Assembly (NCBI GenBank): GCA_002345575.1
Contig: DDVX01000018.1
Span: 124,001 to 188,000, forward strand
Reading direction: 5' to 3'
Source of the DNA: Stutzerimonas stutzeri
Lineage (GTDB): Bacteria; Pseudomonadota; Gammaproteobacteria; Pseudomonadales; Pseudomonadaceae
DNA length: 64,000 bases
In this document: in pieces, positions 6,963 to 15,228 of the stretch
How positions within the stretch are numbered: the stretch's first letter is position 1
Layout: each line of letters opens with the position of its first letter
The notes under the pieces: generated by a model
What the model was told of the DNA's origin: nothing
Databases searched by the model: none
Seen by the model: the letters and a program-made list of their open reading frames with translations, nothing else
Translations under genes and position numbers: made by a program

Positions 6963-8591
6963 TCATCTGATCTTTCGTTGCTTGAACCAGACATGCTCAG
7001 GCTCGAAGTAAAAGGCTTTGCGAACCTCTTTTTCATATTGCGAACGCGTGAGCGCTTCGCCCGTGTAGCGATAGAAAGCAAGTTCGTGCAAATGCTCAAG
7101 GATGGACTGCTCGCTATCGAAGTCGGCTGCATCGAACTCATATCCCAGGCCTTTCTCGTCCTCCTTCCAAGCGTTGAACAGATGGGGCCGGATCGCTGCG
7201 ATTAGATTGGCCTCACTGCGGCCTTCCATGATCGCCGTCGGTTTCCAGACAGACTCAGAGTCGAGCGAAAGCTCGTGCTTAGGGTCGGTGGCCACTAGGC
7301 CAATGGAGTCCATCGGTAGCTTGTGAGTGGTCTTCTGCCAGTGACCTTCAGTTTGCTCCATCCAACGGTCGAACTTCTGTTGCAGCTGAAGGATCTGACC
7401 CAGCAACCTCGATCGTGGCGTGCAATGTTCGTAGCCTGCTTCAATGCAGTCTCGGATAGCCTGAATGGCGGTGCGAACAGCTCTCTCTTCTGCCGGAGCA
7501 AGGAATGGCACTGCTCGATAAGCGCGGGACATACCGAAATAGCACTTGTTGGCCCTTTCCTGGCCACCAATCTCTAAAGCCATCCATCCAGCCAGGGTTT
7601 CACGGATCTCGCTGAGGTTGCGCTCCAAGCCCGCTTTCACTTGGACAAGCTTGCAGACACGCGCCAAAGCAGTGGAAAGTTCTTCATGCTTTTCGTATGA
7701 GAGCGAGTTCAGCGGCCTGCGCAGGCGTGGGTGTAAGGGGGATCCAATCACCATCGACACGCCTTCATTGGGCTGCAGGCTCTCCGATTCCTGACGGCCG
7801 ACCCAAGACAATCGTTTGGGATCGATGAGACCAGAGGTTGCCTGTACCCAGGCGCTGACTCCCGCGTGATCCAGCAACTTGAGGAGAGTCTCTTTAGACT
7901 CCTTACCGGCCAGCAGGGCATTCAATGCAAAACCGGCAAATTCTTTGAACCCTGGGTGCCCAACAACTCCCTCAGGAGACCCAGTCAACGAACGGATCAC
8001 GGATATTGAATGCAATGCGTGCAGGTACTCGATAATCGTAATACGCGCGACTTCTGGGGTTGGAGGCTGGACATGTGGCCACGCATTTTCAGAAGCTTTG
8101 GGCTCATTCATCAGTGCGTTCGAAAGGCGCCTGATTTTCCACGGAGCACCCTGGCAGATCTCGGCGGCGTCATCGAACAGCATCGGCGCCCGGAACCAGA
8201 GCCGAGCACTAACTGAATGACAGAGCCCCTTGGGAGCATGAATGTCCTCGAACAGCTGGAGCAACACTAAGCGCTTGGCTACTACTTCGGTTTGTTGCTT
8301 GTCAGCTGGTTCAAATCTCACACCGGTACGATCTTCTAGCCGATACGGATAGCCGGGTAATACACGCAGCTCTGCAGCCAGGCGGGTAACCTCGCTGGCA
8401 AACGACGCTTGCGCGTCTCGTATCCGAACTTCAGCCATGGCCATATGAGCGGTGGCTTGCTTCCAACCAGAGAATCCGAAGTTGGCCGCAGCAATGTCCA
8501 AAGCTTCGCTGTGCCTAGTATCGGCAGCAGAGCGAAGCTGCTTGGCGTGATTCTTGAGATGGCGCTGTAGGCGAGAGGTATAGCTGCTCAT
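6963..8591 (-). CDS. Large hypothetical protein, DUF5623-like N-terminus
   Basis: 542 aa from the ATG at 8591, which has AAGGA 7 bases upstream (the frame is open 15 codons more). The N-terminus contains HSEALDIAAANFGFSGWKQA, a motif shared by DUF5623-type and glyoxalase-associated accessory domains. The rest is mixed alpha/beta without transmembrane segments or an obvious catalytic motif. The family assignment is tentative. The gene at 13963 in the second island starts with a similar GFxxWxxA motif. Confidence 0.5.
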   Translation of the reverse strand: MSSYTSRLQRHLKNHAKQLRSAADTRHSEALDIAAANFGFSGWKQATAHMAMAEVRIRDAQASFASEVTRLAAELRVLPGYPYRLEDRTGVRFEPADKQQTEVVAKRLVLLQLFEDIHAPKGLCHSVSARLWFRAPMLFDDAAEICQGAPWKIRRLSNALMNEPKASENAWPHVQPPTPEVARITIIEYLHALHSISVIRSLTGSPEGVVGHPGFKEFAGFALNALLAGKESKETLLKLLDHAGVSAWVQATSGLIDPKRLSWVGRQESESLQPNEGVSMVIGSPLHPRLRRPLNSLSYEKHEELSTALARVCKLVQVKAGLERNLSEIRETLAGWMALEIGGQERANKCYFGMSRAYRAVPFLAPAEERAVRTAIQAIRDCIEAGYEHCTPRSRLLGQILQLQQKFDRWMEQTEGHWQKTTHKLPMDSIGLVATDPKHELSLDSESVWKPTAIMEGRSEANLIAAIRPHLFNAWKEDEKGLGYEFDAADFDSEQSILEHLHELAFYRYTGEALTRSQYEKEVRKAFYFEPEHVWFKQRKIR

Positions 8592-8882
8592 ACGAAATCC
8601 TTCGTGCTTACGCAGCCGGAAAGGCATCACCCGCAAATACCTACAAGGCTGCTAGCAGCACAAGGTCAACGTATGAATAGAAAGATTGCAGTCCCTACGA
8701 GGGTTCGCTAAAGCGGGTGGCAGGCCTCTGCATAAGGCCGACGACTGATGAAACCACAGGCACGCGCATCATTCAAGATGTCAGGTCGCACCCTCATATG
8801 TGACCTATAGTCGGCAGGCAGAATCATCAGAAATGGACGCCAGTTCAACTCCCAATCAGCCATTCGTCGGGAGATTGCCAAA
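8592..8882. other. Right end of the first island, no gene
   Basis: No supported gene; the open frame on the minus strand here (8708-8902) has no recognisable product. The DNA leads into the arm-type repeats and the attachment-like sequence. Confidence 0.4.
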
Positions 8883-8902
8883 GGGGGCACTTCAGGGGGC
8901 AC
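8883..8902. repeat. Arm-type direct repeats GGGGGCAC x2
   Basis: GGGGGCAC at 8883-8890 and 8895-8902, 12 bp start to start. The CCACC core of the attachment repeat follows 78 bp after the second copy. The same 12-bp spacing and a 77-bp distance are found at the right end of the second island (26682 and 26694), with a different core sequence. This supports a role as integrase arm-type sites of the left island. Confidence 0.45.
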
Positions 8903-8964
8903 TTACCAAGAATCCAATATAAATATCATTTTAAATCAAGACCTTACACTTACAGTTATAATGC

Positions 8965-9053
8965 CCCCGGCTCCACCAAATGCAAGTTTTCACATGTTCC
9001 CACATGACTGGAAACACCCTTAGAAGCCCCGCCCAGTGCGGGGCTTCTTGTTT
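8965..9053. repeat. Left attachment repeat (attL of second island)
   Basis: CCCCGGCTCCACCA followed by AATGCAAG matches the 3' acceptor end of a tRNA or, more likely, a tmRNA. The repeat then continues through a GC-rich hairpin with T-run (about 9023-9053). An imperfect copy lies at 26764-26840, with an exact 17-bp core CCACCAAATGCAAGTTT (8973-8989 and 26771-26787). No complete tmRNA or tRNA is present upstream, so this is a partial target copy left at a junction between tandem islands. Confidence 0.65.
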
Positions 9054-9093
9054 CTACACGCATCCACATGCATACCCATAGCATTGCCCTTCG

Positions 9094-9112
9094 TGTATCC
9101 CCGTGTGTATCC
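9094..9112. repeat. Arm-type direct repeats TGTATCC x2 near integrase
   Basis: TGTATCC at 9094-9100 and 9106-9112, exactly 12 bp apart, 33 bp before the integrase start. The same heptamer with the same spacing recurs at the far end of the island (26682 and 26694). This is the pattern expected for integrase or excisionase arm sites. Confidence 0.5.
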
Positions 9113-9144
9113 TTTGCGAAAAGGTGAACCAGAGGGATACAAGG

Positions 9145-10383
9145 ATGAAGCGCGGCGAAATCAAGAAGCGCCCAATGGCTGATACCGTGCTGGCCAGCCT
9201 GGAAGCAGATGCCAAGGAATACCGCGAGCTCGATGGTGACGGCCTTTACCTTCGCGTTAAGCCTGATGGCTCGAAGTCATGGCAACTGCGCTACAAAAAG
9301 CCGGATGGCCAATGGTCATGGCTCGGGCTAGGCGGCTACGGCAAGGGTGAGCATCAGCTCACTGGTGAACAGGCCCGCAGAAAAGTCCGTGAGTTGCGCG
9401 ATGCAACAGCTAAAGACGGCAGCATGCTGGCCACCAAACAGGCCAAGAAGGCCGCCGAGGCCGAAGCGGCCAACAACACATTCGAACACCTGGCGCGTGA
9501 GTGGTATGCCACCAAGCGCAAAACATGGTCGGAAGGCACAGCCGTTCGGACCATCGGCGCACTGGAAAAGCATGTGTTCCCCGTATTCGGCAAGCGGCCC
9601 TACGCCGGCATCACGCCCATGGAGTGGATGAAGTTCCTGCGTGACATGGAACAGACCGGCATCGTTGAGCAAACCAGCCGCGTGCGCGGCATGTGCCGAG
9701 AAGTCTACGATCTAGCCCGCGTCACTGGCCGAGCGACTCACAACCCTCTCGAAGGGCTGCATAAATTCCTACTGACCAAACCAGTGGAAAACTTCGCCCA
9801 TGTATCCCTGGATGAAATGCCAGCGCTGCTGCGAGCCATCCAGGCATACCCGCATGCGCCTGATGTACGTATTGGGTTACGCCTACTGACCATGCTTGCA
9901 TGCCGCCCCTCGGAGTTGCGCGAAGCCAGCTGGAAAGAGATCGACCTCGATACGTGCCAATGGCTTATCCCCGCTGAACGCATGAAGCGCCGCCGCGAAC
10001 ACCTAGTACCGCTTCCGACTCAGGCAGTCGCACTATTGCGCGAACTGCATAACCTCACTGGTAGCTATCCACTGCTTTTCCCCGGCCGTGGCAACACAAC
10101 AAAAGCCCGCTCAAACACCGTCTTCCTTATGGCTCTGCGCCGCCTGGGTTACGAAGGCCGCCAAACCGGCCACGGCTTCCGCCATCTAGCCAGCACCATC
10201 CTCAACGAAAACGGCTTCGACTCGCAGCACGTCGAGGCCCAGCTATCTCACGTTAAGGAAGGCGTCCGGGGCGTGTACGACAAAAGCACCTACCTGGAGC
10301 AGCGCAAGGTAATGATGCAGTGGTATGCCGATCACTTGGACAAGCTAGCTAGTGGCAACGTGGTGGAGTTCAAGCGAGCGTAA
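9145..10383 (+). CDS. P4-type tyrosine integrase (genomic island)
   Basis: A 412-aa site-specific recombinase that would insert and excise the island at the tRNA/tmRNA-like site 170 bp upstream. The N-terminal domain (LDGDGLYLRVKPDGSKSW) is the DUF4102 arm-binding type of P4 and CP4-57 integrases. The catalytic domain has the Arg in ACRPSELREA, the His-x-x-Arg box as HGFRHLAST, the second His in LSHVKEGV, and Tyr in GVYDKS. The ATG at 9145 follows GAGGGATACAAGG; the frame is open a little further upstream. The gene looks intact, so the island may still be mobile. Confidence 0.88.
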   Translation: MKRGEIKKRPMADTVLASLEADAKEYRELDGDGLYLRVKPDGSKSWQLRYKKPDGQWSWLGLGGYGKGEHQLTGEQARRKVRELRDATAKDGSMLATKQAKKAAEAEAANNTFEHLAREWYATKRKTWSEGTAVRTIGALEKHVFPVFGKRPYAGITPMEWMKFLRDMEQTGIVEQTSRVRGMCREVYDLARVTGRATHNPLEGLHKFLLTKPVENFAHVSLDEMPALLRAIQAYPHAPDVRIGLRLLTMLACRPSELREASWKEIDLDTCQWLIPAERMKRRREHLVPLPTQAVALLRELHNLTGSYPLLFPGRGNTTKARSNTVFLMALRRLGYEGRQTGHGFRHLASTILNENGFDSQHVEAQLSHVKEGVRGVYDKSTYLEQRKVMMQWYADHLDKLASGNVVEFKRA

Positions 10384-10479
10384 CAGTTCACCGACTGGTC
10401 TTGGGCCGCCTCTGAATGCGGACCTCCACCCTCCTGTCCACCAACCCATTCAGAGCGGGCAGCCCGAGAGAGCGAAGAG

Positions 10480-11229
10480 ATGGATAAGATTTTCAACTCC
10501 ATGGAGTACATAGATATCGATATGGCATGCCAATGGTTATGCCAGCTAATCGAGTCTCCTTTTCCGCTGCCCAGCAGAGTAGTTATGGAGTTGTGCGAGC
10601 GTTATTCCACACCTGTTTACATCGACTGCTCTGCGCTCGAAGGCTTCATTGCGCCGAGAATTGGAAGTAGATTTGTTGTGCAGCAAGTCATAGGCATAGA
10701 GCTTTGCCAAGTCGACTCCCCTGCCTGTGCCTACGAGGCCTTTGAACCACATAGAAGCGGTGGTATCAACGTGACTGGGTTGGCCGTTGCCCTTCCAGAT
10801 CGGGAAGAATCAGAGCCATCGCACGTTTTCTCTTGGACACTGACGAACCAAGAGGGCAGACCATTCCTTTTCAGGCCGGGCGATATAAAAAAATTGGCAT
10901 CGTTCCTCAAGCCTGACCAAGACGGAAAAGCAGCCCAAAGCCAGGTTCAGCCAGAAGAGATCCTGACGCCGAGAGGCTCGATAAACGATGAGCGCCTGAA
11001 ACATATTCGTCGGTGGTTTGGAGAGCAGCAAGAATACAACGCGGCTCAGTTATCTAAGCCAACAGAGGGTCTGCCTGGAGCTAGAGATGCCTGCTGGCGG
11101 TGGCTTACCCAATCGGGACTGACGGCCCGAGGAGCGCTTTTCGACGGCACAGCACAAAAAAATAGTGGGAAGAGCAAAAAATTCATCAGCGCATGGAGCG
11201 TATTTCTCGAAGAAAGGATTTCTGACTAG
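10480..11229 (+). CDS. Hypothetical island protein (249 aa)
   Basis: Starts with ATG after GCGAAGAG. The N-terminal 150 residues form a compact alpha/beta-type region (YIDIDMACQWLCQLIESPF). The C-terminus is more basic (TAQKNSGKSKKFISAWSVFL) and resembles tails seen in island-encoded proteins next to AlpA regulators. No catalytic motif or membrane segment is visible. A cluster of GTCTAG repeats begins at its stop codon. Confidence 0.5.
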   Translation: MDKIFNSMEYIDIDMACQWLCQLIESPFPLPSRVVMELCERYSTPVYIDCSALEGFIAPRIGSRFVVQQVIGIELCQVDSPACAYEAFEPHRSGGINVTGLAVALPDREESEPSHVFSWTLTNQEGRPFLFRPGDIKKLASFLKPDQDGKAAQSQVQPEEILTPRGSINDERLKHIRRWFGEQQEYNAAQLSKPTEGLPGARDACWRWLTQSGLTARGALFDGTAQKNSGKSKKFISAWSVFLEERISD

Positions 11230-11271
11230 ACCCAGAAATTAGGTCTAGCGGTCTAGTAGATTTGGGTCTAG
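11226..11271. repeat. GTCTAG repeat cluster upstream of alpA-like gene
   Basis: Three direct GTCTAG hexamers (11243, 11251, 11266) and one inverted copy CTAGAC (11226) lie within 46 bp. CTAG is normally a rare tetramer in enterobacteria and pseudomonads, so four copies here stand out. They lie about 50 bp before the AlpA-like gene and could be its operator or an Int/Xis-type site. Confidence 0.4.
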
Positions 11272-11317
11272 TGAGTCATCCGAAAGTGCGCCCCGTAACC
11301 CATACGGAGGCGCTCAG

Positions 11318-11542
11318 ATGCACCCTACTCACCGCACGATTGACCAAGCTCTCATCCCCCAGACTGAAGTCTGCAAGGCCATCGGCCAGACCCGCTCGGG
11401 GCTGGACAAGCTGCGCAAGAAAGACCCGACCTTCCCCAAACCCATCAAGTTCGGTAGCAGCCGCCAGGCGGCGGCCTACTACGTCATTGCCGAGCTGAAC
11501 GCCTGGCTGGCCAATAAGATCAAGGAACGGGACGCTGAGTAG
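11318..11542 (+). CDS. AlpA-family small helix-turn-helix regulator
   Basis: 74 aa, ATG preceded by GGAGG. The sequence IPQTEVCKAIGQTRSGLDKL followed by a basic DPTFPKPIKFGSS and an AELNAWL helix is the MerR-like helix-turn-helix layout of AlpA proteins, which control integrase and excision in P4-like islands. It lies between the hypothetical gene and the 274-aa gene, in the usual left-arm position of such islands. Confidence 0.72.
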   Translation: MHPTHRTIDQALIPQTEVCKAIGQTRSGLDKLRKKDPTFPKPIKFGSSRQAAAYYVIAELNAWLANKIKERDAE

Positions 11543-11584
11543 CCCAGCGCCTCACAACGACTTGACATAAGCGCTGGTATTCCA

Positions 11585-12409
11585 ATGGCCATTACCGTCG
11601 GGAAACTGCTCAGCCGGGGCAATGAGGTCTGCATCGAGCATGGAAGGCTCGTCATTCGCCCCGCCAGCGGAAAGCCCATTCCGCAGGACTGGTTTCAGGA
11701 TAACGCTCCGGGACTTATCCGGGAGATCCTGAACGACGTCGGGATCGAGTCGCATGAGTACCGCGACTACACGACAGGGCTTTATGGCAAGGGCAAGTTG
11801 CCTGGCGTTAACTTGCAATTTCGCAGTGTCGTAGCAAATTCCAGCGCCTACACCATTTTCAATGCTGACCTGACCCGCACTCGAACGACCAAAACTGGCA
11901 AGGCAGGATCGCCTCTCCCTGATGGACACTTCCGCGTTGGAGAGCTCAGTCTTTTTTATAACTTCTGGATGGAAACAGGGCTGGCTGTTCCGAAAAGCCT
12001 TACCTCCTTCCACGACTACATGGGCAAGCTGCGCGGCATCCTGTTCAGCGCAGAGATGACAGAGAACCGCCCAAACCGGCTGAAATCCGGCTCGATTCGC
12101 CCTCTGTCAGTTTCCGCAGAGCAGGTGCGCAGTGCGTTTTTTCCGGACAAACTGCAGACAAAAGCCGGGCAAGCTCCGGACAACTTCCGGATAACGCTGC
12201 CGGATAACGACTCCGCTCAACGCCTTGAGGCGCGTGGCTTTCAGCCAAAATCGACTACGTGTCACGAAAGCCACGGTAAAACGGTAATCAGAGAGTACGA
12301 GTACAAGAGATCTGATCTACCCAACCCCGGACACCAAAGTCCTCAGAACCAAGACTGGAAGGAATGGCTCGAAGACTACTCGCGCCCGGACAACCGACAT
12401 CAAGCGTAG
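11585..12409 (+). CDS. Hypothetical island protein (274 aa)
   Basis: Starts with ATG 43 bases after the AlpA-like gene, without a strong ribosome site. The N-terminal block reads VGKLLSRGNEVCIEHGRLVI. The middle (RVGELSLFYNFWMETGLAVP) and C-terminus are polar. No known motif was identified. Its position directly after AlpA is typical for replication or accessory genes of pseudomonad islands, but no Rep motif is seen. Confidence 0.5.
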   Translation: MAITVGKLLSRGNEVCIEHGRLVIRPASGKPIPQDWFQDNAPGLIREILNDVGIESHEYRDYTTGLYGKGKLPGVNLQFRSVVANSSAYTIFNADLTRTRTTKTGKAGSPLPDGHFRVGELSLFYNFWMETGLAVPKSLTSFHDYMGKLRGILFSAEMTENRPNRLKSGSIRPLSVSAEQVRSAFFPDKLQTKAGQAPDNFRITLPDNDSAQRLEARGFQPKSTTCHESHGKTVIREYEYKRSDLPNPGHQSPQNQDWKEWLEDYSRPDNRHQA

Positions 12410-12469
12410 GTGAGGCAATACCGAAAGGAGCTCCACCTGCTGGCCGTGCAAGCTCAACGACCGAACACG

Positions 12470-13117
12470 TTACTCTTCCGCGAAGTAATCACTGTCCAGC
12501 TGCTTCACCTCGTACACCTGCTTAACGCTCACGCCTAGGTTGCTCTCAACCATCAGTCGCGCCAGTTCCACGCCGTCGATCAGCACCACTTTGATATCCA
12601 ATCCCAGCGCCGCCTCGCGGGCACCAGCAGAGAACTCCGAGGTGGTGATAAACACACCTTTACGTGCCCGCTGGCGAGTCAATGCGCCGATGAACTTGTC
12701 GATTTCCGGGCGATGCACCGTGTTGGCCCAGCGCTTGGCCTGCAGGTAGATCACGTCGAGGCCGAGCTTGTCCTCTTTGATGATGCCGTCGATACCGTCA
12801 TCGTTGGTCGCCTGGGTGGCCTTGCCGGCCTCCTTGCGCGAGCCGCCATAGCCCATCATGGCCAACATCAGATCGACCACCAACTGTTCAAAGAAACTCG
12901 GTGTCGCCGCCCGTACTTGCGCCAACAACTCGTCTGCGAGGGACTGCACCAGCGCCTGATGCGCCTCGGCCAACTGCTCGTCCGGCGTGGTTTCGGCGAT
13001 CTCAACGTCCAGCGCGGCGGGTGCGTCCGCAGCTTGCGGCTTGGCGGTATGGAAGTCCGCGAACTCGGGGAACTGCTTTAACCAGCTGACCGTGATGCGC
13101 TCAGGGCCATTGGCCAA
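12470..13117 (-). pseudogene. mrr: 5'-truncated Mrr-type restriction endonuclease
   Basis: 215 residues corresponding to the end of the N-terminal winged helix (ERITVSWLKQFPEFADF) and the whole Mrr catalytic domain. The PD-(D/E)xK nuclease core is intact: DDGIDGII, then LDVIYLQAKRW with the Gln-x-Lys pair, and RKGVFITTSEFSAGA. Full Mrr proteins are about 300 aa, so roughly the first 85 residues are missing. The frame begins only at a TTG at 13117, inside a 100-bp repeated block at 13114. This suggests the gene was cut by recombination there. It would cleave modified DNA if it were whole. Confidence 0.7.
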
Positions 13118-13213
13118 GCGAGGGTTAACAAGCTGGTTAACAGGGAATTGGCCTGTTTTGAGCCAAGGTTACGGGGATGGTTACAGCGAAATGCTGGTGC
13201 GCGATCAAGGTTA
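13114..13213. repeat. 100-bp direct repeat, copy A
   Basis: Copy A pairs with copy B (13425-13524), equal in length and roughly 75% alike by eye. Copy A carries GGTTAACA twice (13123 and 13135, 12 bp apart) followed by GGGAATTG. Copy B carries GGTTACCA at the same positions. The mrr fragment begins within copy A. Confidence 0.6.
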
Positions 13214-13329
13214 GCCCTGATGGCCTGGCAAACCTGAGCCCGTGGGGTGAGCATAAAATCATACCTGTACCCTTGACTCGACAGGAATTGGGTCAAGACC
13301 TGTCTGCCGAGGCAGTTTTAACAAACCGC

Positions 13330-13364
13330 TGGTACGCATGGGCTGGTACGCAGCTTGGTACGCA
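13330..13364. repeat. Triple direct repeat TGGTACGCA
   Basis: TGGTACGCA at 13330, 13344 and 13356, spacings 14 and 12 bp, then CGGAAATC. The spacing pattern (14, 12) is the same as for GGTTACCA at 13420, 13434 and 13446, although the core sequence differs. Confidence 0.5.
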
Positions 13365-13419
13365 CGGAAATCATTGATTAGCGATGCGTACTTTGCCTGC
13401 CGATTACGTTGAACCAGTT

Positions 13420-13524
13420 GGTTACCAAGCGGGGGTTACCAGCGTGGTTACCATGGAAATGGAGTGTTTTGAGCGGAGGTGACGGGGATGGTTACGGCGA
13501 AATGCTGATGCACGATCAGGGCTG
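13420..13524. repeat. 100-bp direct repeat, copy B, with GGTTACCA x3
   Basis: GGTTACCA occurs at 13420, 13434 and 13446 (14 and 12 bp apart), followed by TGGAAATG and a block resembling copy A (TGTTTTGAG then GGGGATGGTTAC). No coding potential was seen. Confidence 0.6.
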
Positions 13525-13537
13525 TTTGCCTGTTCGA

Positions 13538-13614
13538 AAAGCACGATAGCGATTAAGAAGCTCGGATGCCCCACCTCGCTTTGGCCTGGTATCCAGGCTG
13601 GTATCCATGGAAAT
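13538..13614. repeat. Module with GGTATCCA x2, shared with the island right end
   Basis: GGTATCCA at 13588 and 13600 (12 bp apart), followed by TGGAAATG. The upstream part (CGAAAAGCACGATAGCG) has a counterpart at 26549 (CGAAAAGCACGACGGCG), which also ends in GGTATCCATGGAA. So this is a second copy of the island's right-end sequence inside the island. The stretch from here to 13962 has no supported gene. Confidence 0.5.
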
Positions 13615-13962
13615 GCATTTTTCTGGCACCGTAGTTTGAGGACCAAATGGCATTAAAGCGGGCCACAATCCGATGCAGCGCTAGCCATAGACGCCAAGGC
13701 GGTCATGGGCAAAGAACGACCAGCAGTCCCTGCGCTGCGCTTTATGTTTCTGGTCCATTGCAGCGAGCCCGAATAGGACATAACCTAGCGTCGGTTTTGG
13801 AAGCCCCTGCCTCCCCCTTCGCACGCGAGTGCATGGTAAATGCCTTCCCCTCCTCCGCTTCGCGGGGGCGCGACACGCTTATGCAAGGCCCTAAATCAGC
13901 CCGATCTAGCGTCTGTAACCGGGGGAGCCAGATGCACATGGATCGCTATTCTGGTGCCTAGC

Positions 13963-14829
13963 ATGTCCATTTCCGCGCTCTCTTCGAACGATGTAAAACT
14001 GCTATCGCAGATCCTCCACACCACGTCCAAAGCTATCGGCCGCCTCAGCAAGCTCGCGTCTCAGCGAGAAATGCTCAGCAAGCTGATCGGCTTCCATGAC
14101 TGGAATGTGGCATGCGCGATGCTGCCCGACCGCATCTCCGACACAACCCATGTGGCGATTGCCTTGCTCGAGGTGCCGTCGGCAGCACCCAAGCTACTCA
14201 TTACTACCGGCATCGACGCCCCATGGCGACTACCCGAGAAGTTGCGCGATCACCTAGTCAACCAAACCCTGGATCCAATAGGTTTCAGCGTATCCAGCTG
14301 TTCGAGGCCTGACCCGGTCGGTGATGTGAAACCGCGTTACTGGCATTACCAGGTCGCGCTCGCACCTGGAGATATCACAAACCACCGAGAGGAATTTGCT
14401 CCTCACGAGCCCGATTACGGCGGCCACGATCACACCCCTACCGTGATGACATTTGCCGATTCGCAAGGCCGAGACGCCTTCACGGTCACTGTCTGGTCGA
14501 TCACTCTGCACCCAGAATCCCGCACAGCGACGAAATTCACCGGAGCGGCCTCAATGCCGTTCTACAACACGTTCGTAGAATCGATCACAGGCCATGCACC
14601 AGCACTTCGCGAGGCCTATTGCCTAGTCAACAGCCGGCAGGACGGCTTTGCAAACGCAATAATCAGATGCAATGAGAGGGGCGCACAGCTGGAAATCATC
14701 GAGCATCTTCCCCACATGAAAAATGATGAGCGCTGGACAAAGCTGGTGCCGTACAACAATGCACTGGGCCTATCCCTTCTGGATGTCGCTGATATCACAG
14801 GGGCATGCTCGAAAGAAGACGATGAGTAG
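13963..14829 (+). CDS. Hypothetical protein (288 aa)
   Basis: The ATG at 13963 (MSISALSSNDVKLL) is preferred because the upstream 41 codons are Pro, Arg and Gly rich and unlike protein. The N-terminus has REMLSKLIGFHDWNVACAML, a GFxxWxxA motif like that of the large gene at 8591. The rest is globular with several His and Asp residues (EEFAPHEPDYGGHDHTP) but no family I recognise. It stands alone on the plus strand, facing the minus-strand defence genes. Confidence 0.5.
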   Translation: MSISALSSNDVKLLSQILHTTSKAIGRLSKLASQREMLSKLIGFHDWNVACAMLPDRISDTTHVAIALLEVPSAAPKLLITTGIDAPWRLPEKLRDHLVNQTLDPIGFSVSSCSRPDPVGDVKPRYWHYQVALAPGDITNHREEFAPHEPDYGGHDHTPTVMTFADSQGRDAFTVTVWSITLHPESRTATKFTGAASMPFYNTFVESITGHAPALREAYCLVNSRQDGFANAIIRCNERGAQLEIIEHLPHMKNDERWTKLVPYNNALGLSLLDVADITGACSKEDDE

Positions 14830-15228
14830 ATCGGAGATACCTGGTGACCGTCGCTGCCTAGTTGCAGCGGCATGACCAACCTGGTGCATCAATGTTGATG
14901 CACCTATAGCATCTGACTTGAACGGTTTCAGCATATGGTGACCGTCGGCAACCGGCCGATTCTGTTGAAAAAGTCGCTTTGCCCAAACAGCCCAATAGTG
15001 ACCGATGAAAACGCCTTTTCGGCGCGTCACTACTTGAAATCTGAGCCCAAAAATCTCTGCCGATTTTTAGGATTTCAATCTCAGGCGTCCACTTTTCCGC
15101 AGTGGTAACCAAGGCCGACTTTTTCAACAGAGTCGGCCAGAAGCAGCCGTTCGCGCAGTAACTTAAGTCGGTATGTCGCTTATCGCCATCACGCTCGTTG
15201 TACCCCTGAACGCAGAAGCGGGAGATGG
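14830..15228. other. Non-coding stretch holding a MITE-like element
   Basis: No supported gene. The stretch is mostly the 185-bp element at 14954-15138. The remaining DNA between it and the stop of the 481-aa gene shows no clear terminator. Confidence 0.4.
14954..15138. mobile_element. MITE-like element with TCTGTTGAAAAAGTCG ends
   Basis: About 185 bp bounded by near-perfect inverted repeats: GGCCGATTCTGTTGAAAAAG at the left and the reverse complement of GGCCGACTCTGTTGAAAAAG at the right. There is no transposase frame inside. Ends of the form CTGTTGAAAAAGTCG are widespread in IS families of pseudomonads, so this is probably a non-autonomous derivative or IS remnant. Confidence 0.65.

Noticed and set aside
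8708..8902. 64-aa minus-strand frame at the island end
   Set aside because: It covers the arm-type repeats, lacks a ribosome site and has no motif.
8641..8990. A full tmRNA or tRNA gene upstream of the attachment repeat
   Set aside because: Only the 3' acceptor-like end is present. No matching 5' acceptor strand or T-loop was found in the preceding 300 bases.
13100..13614. CRISPR array
   Set aside because: The repeats are 7-9 bp with 3-6 bp between them and differ in sequence from set to set. This is not the 25-35 bp repeat with unique spacers of a CRISPR array, and no cas gene is near.
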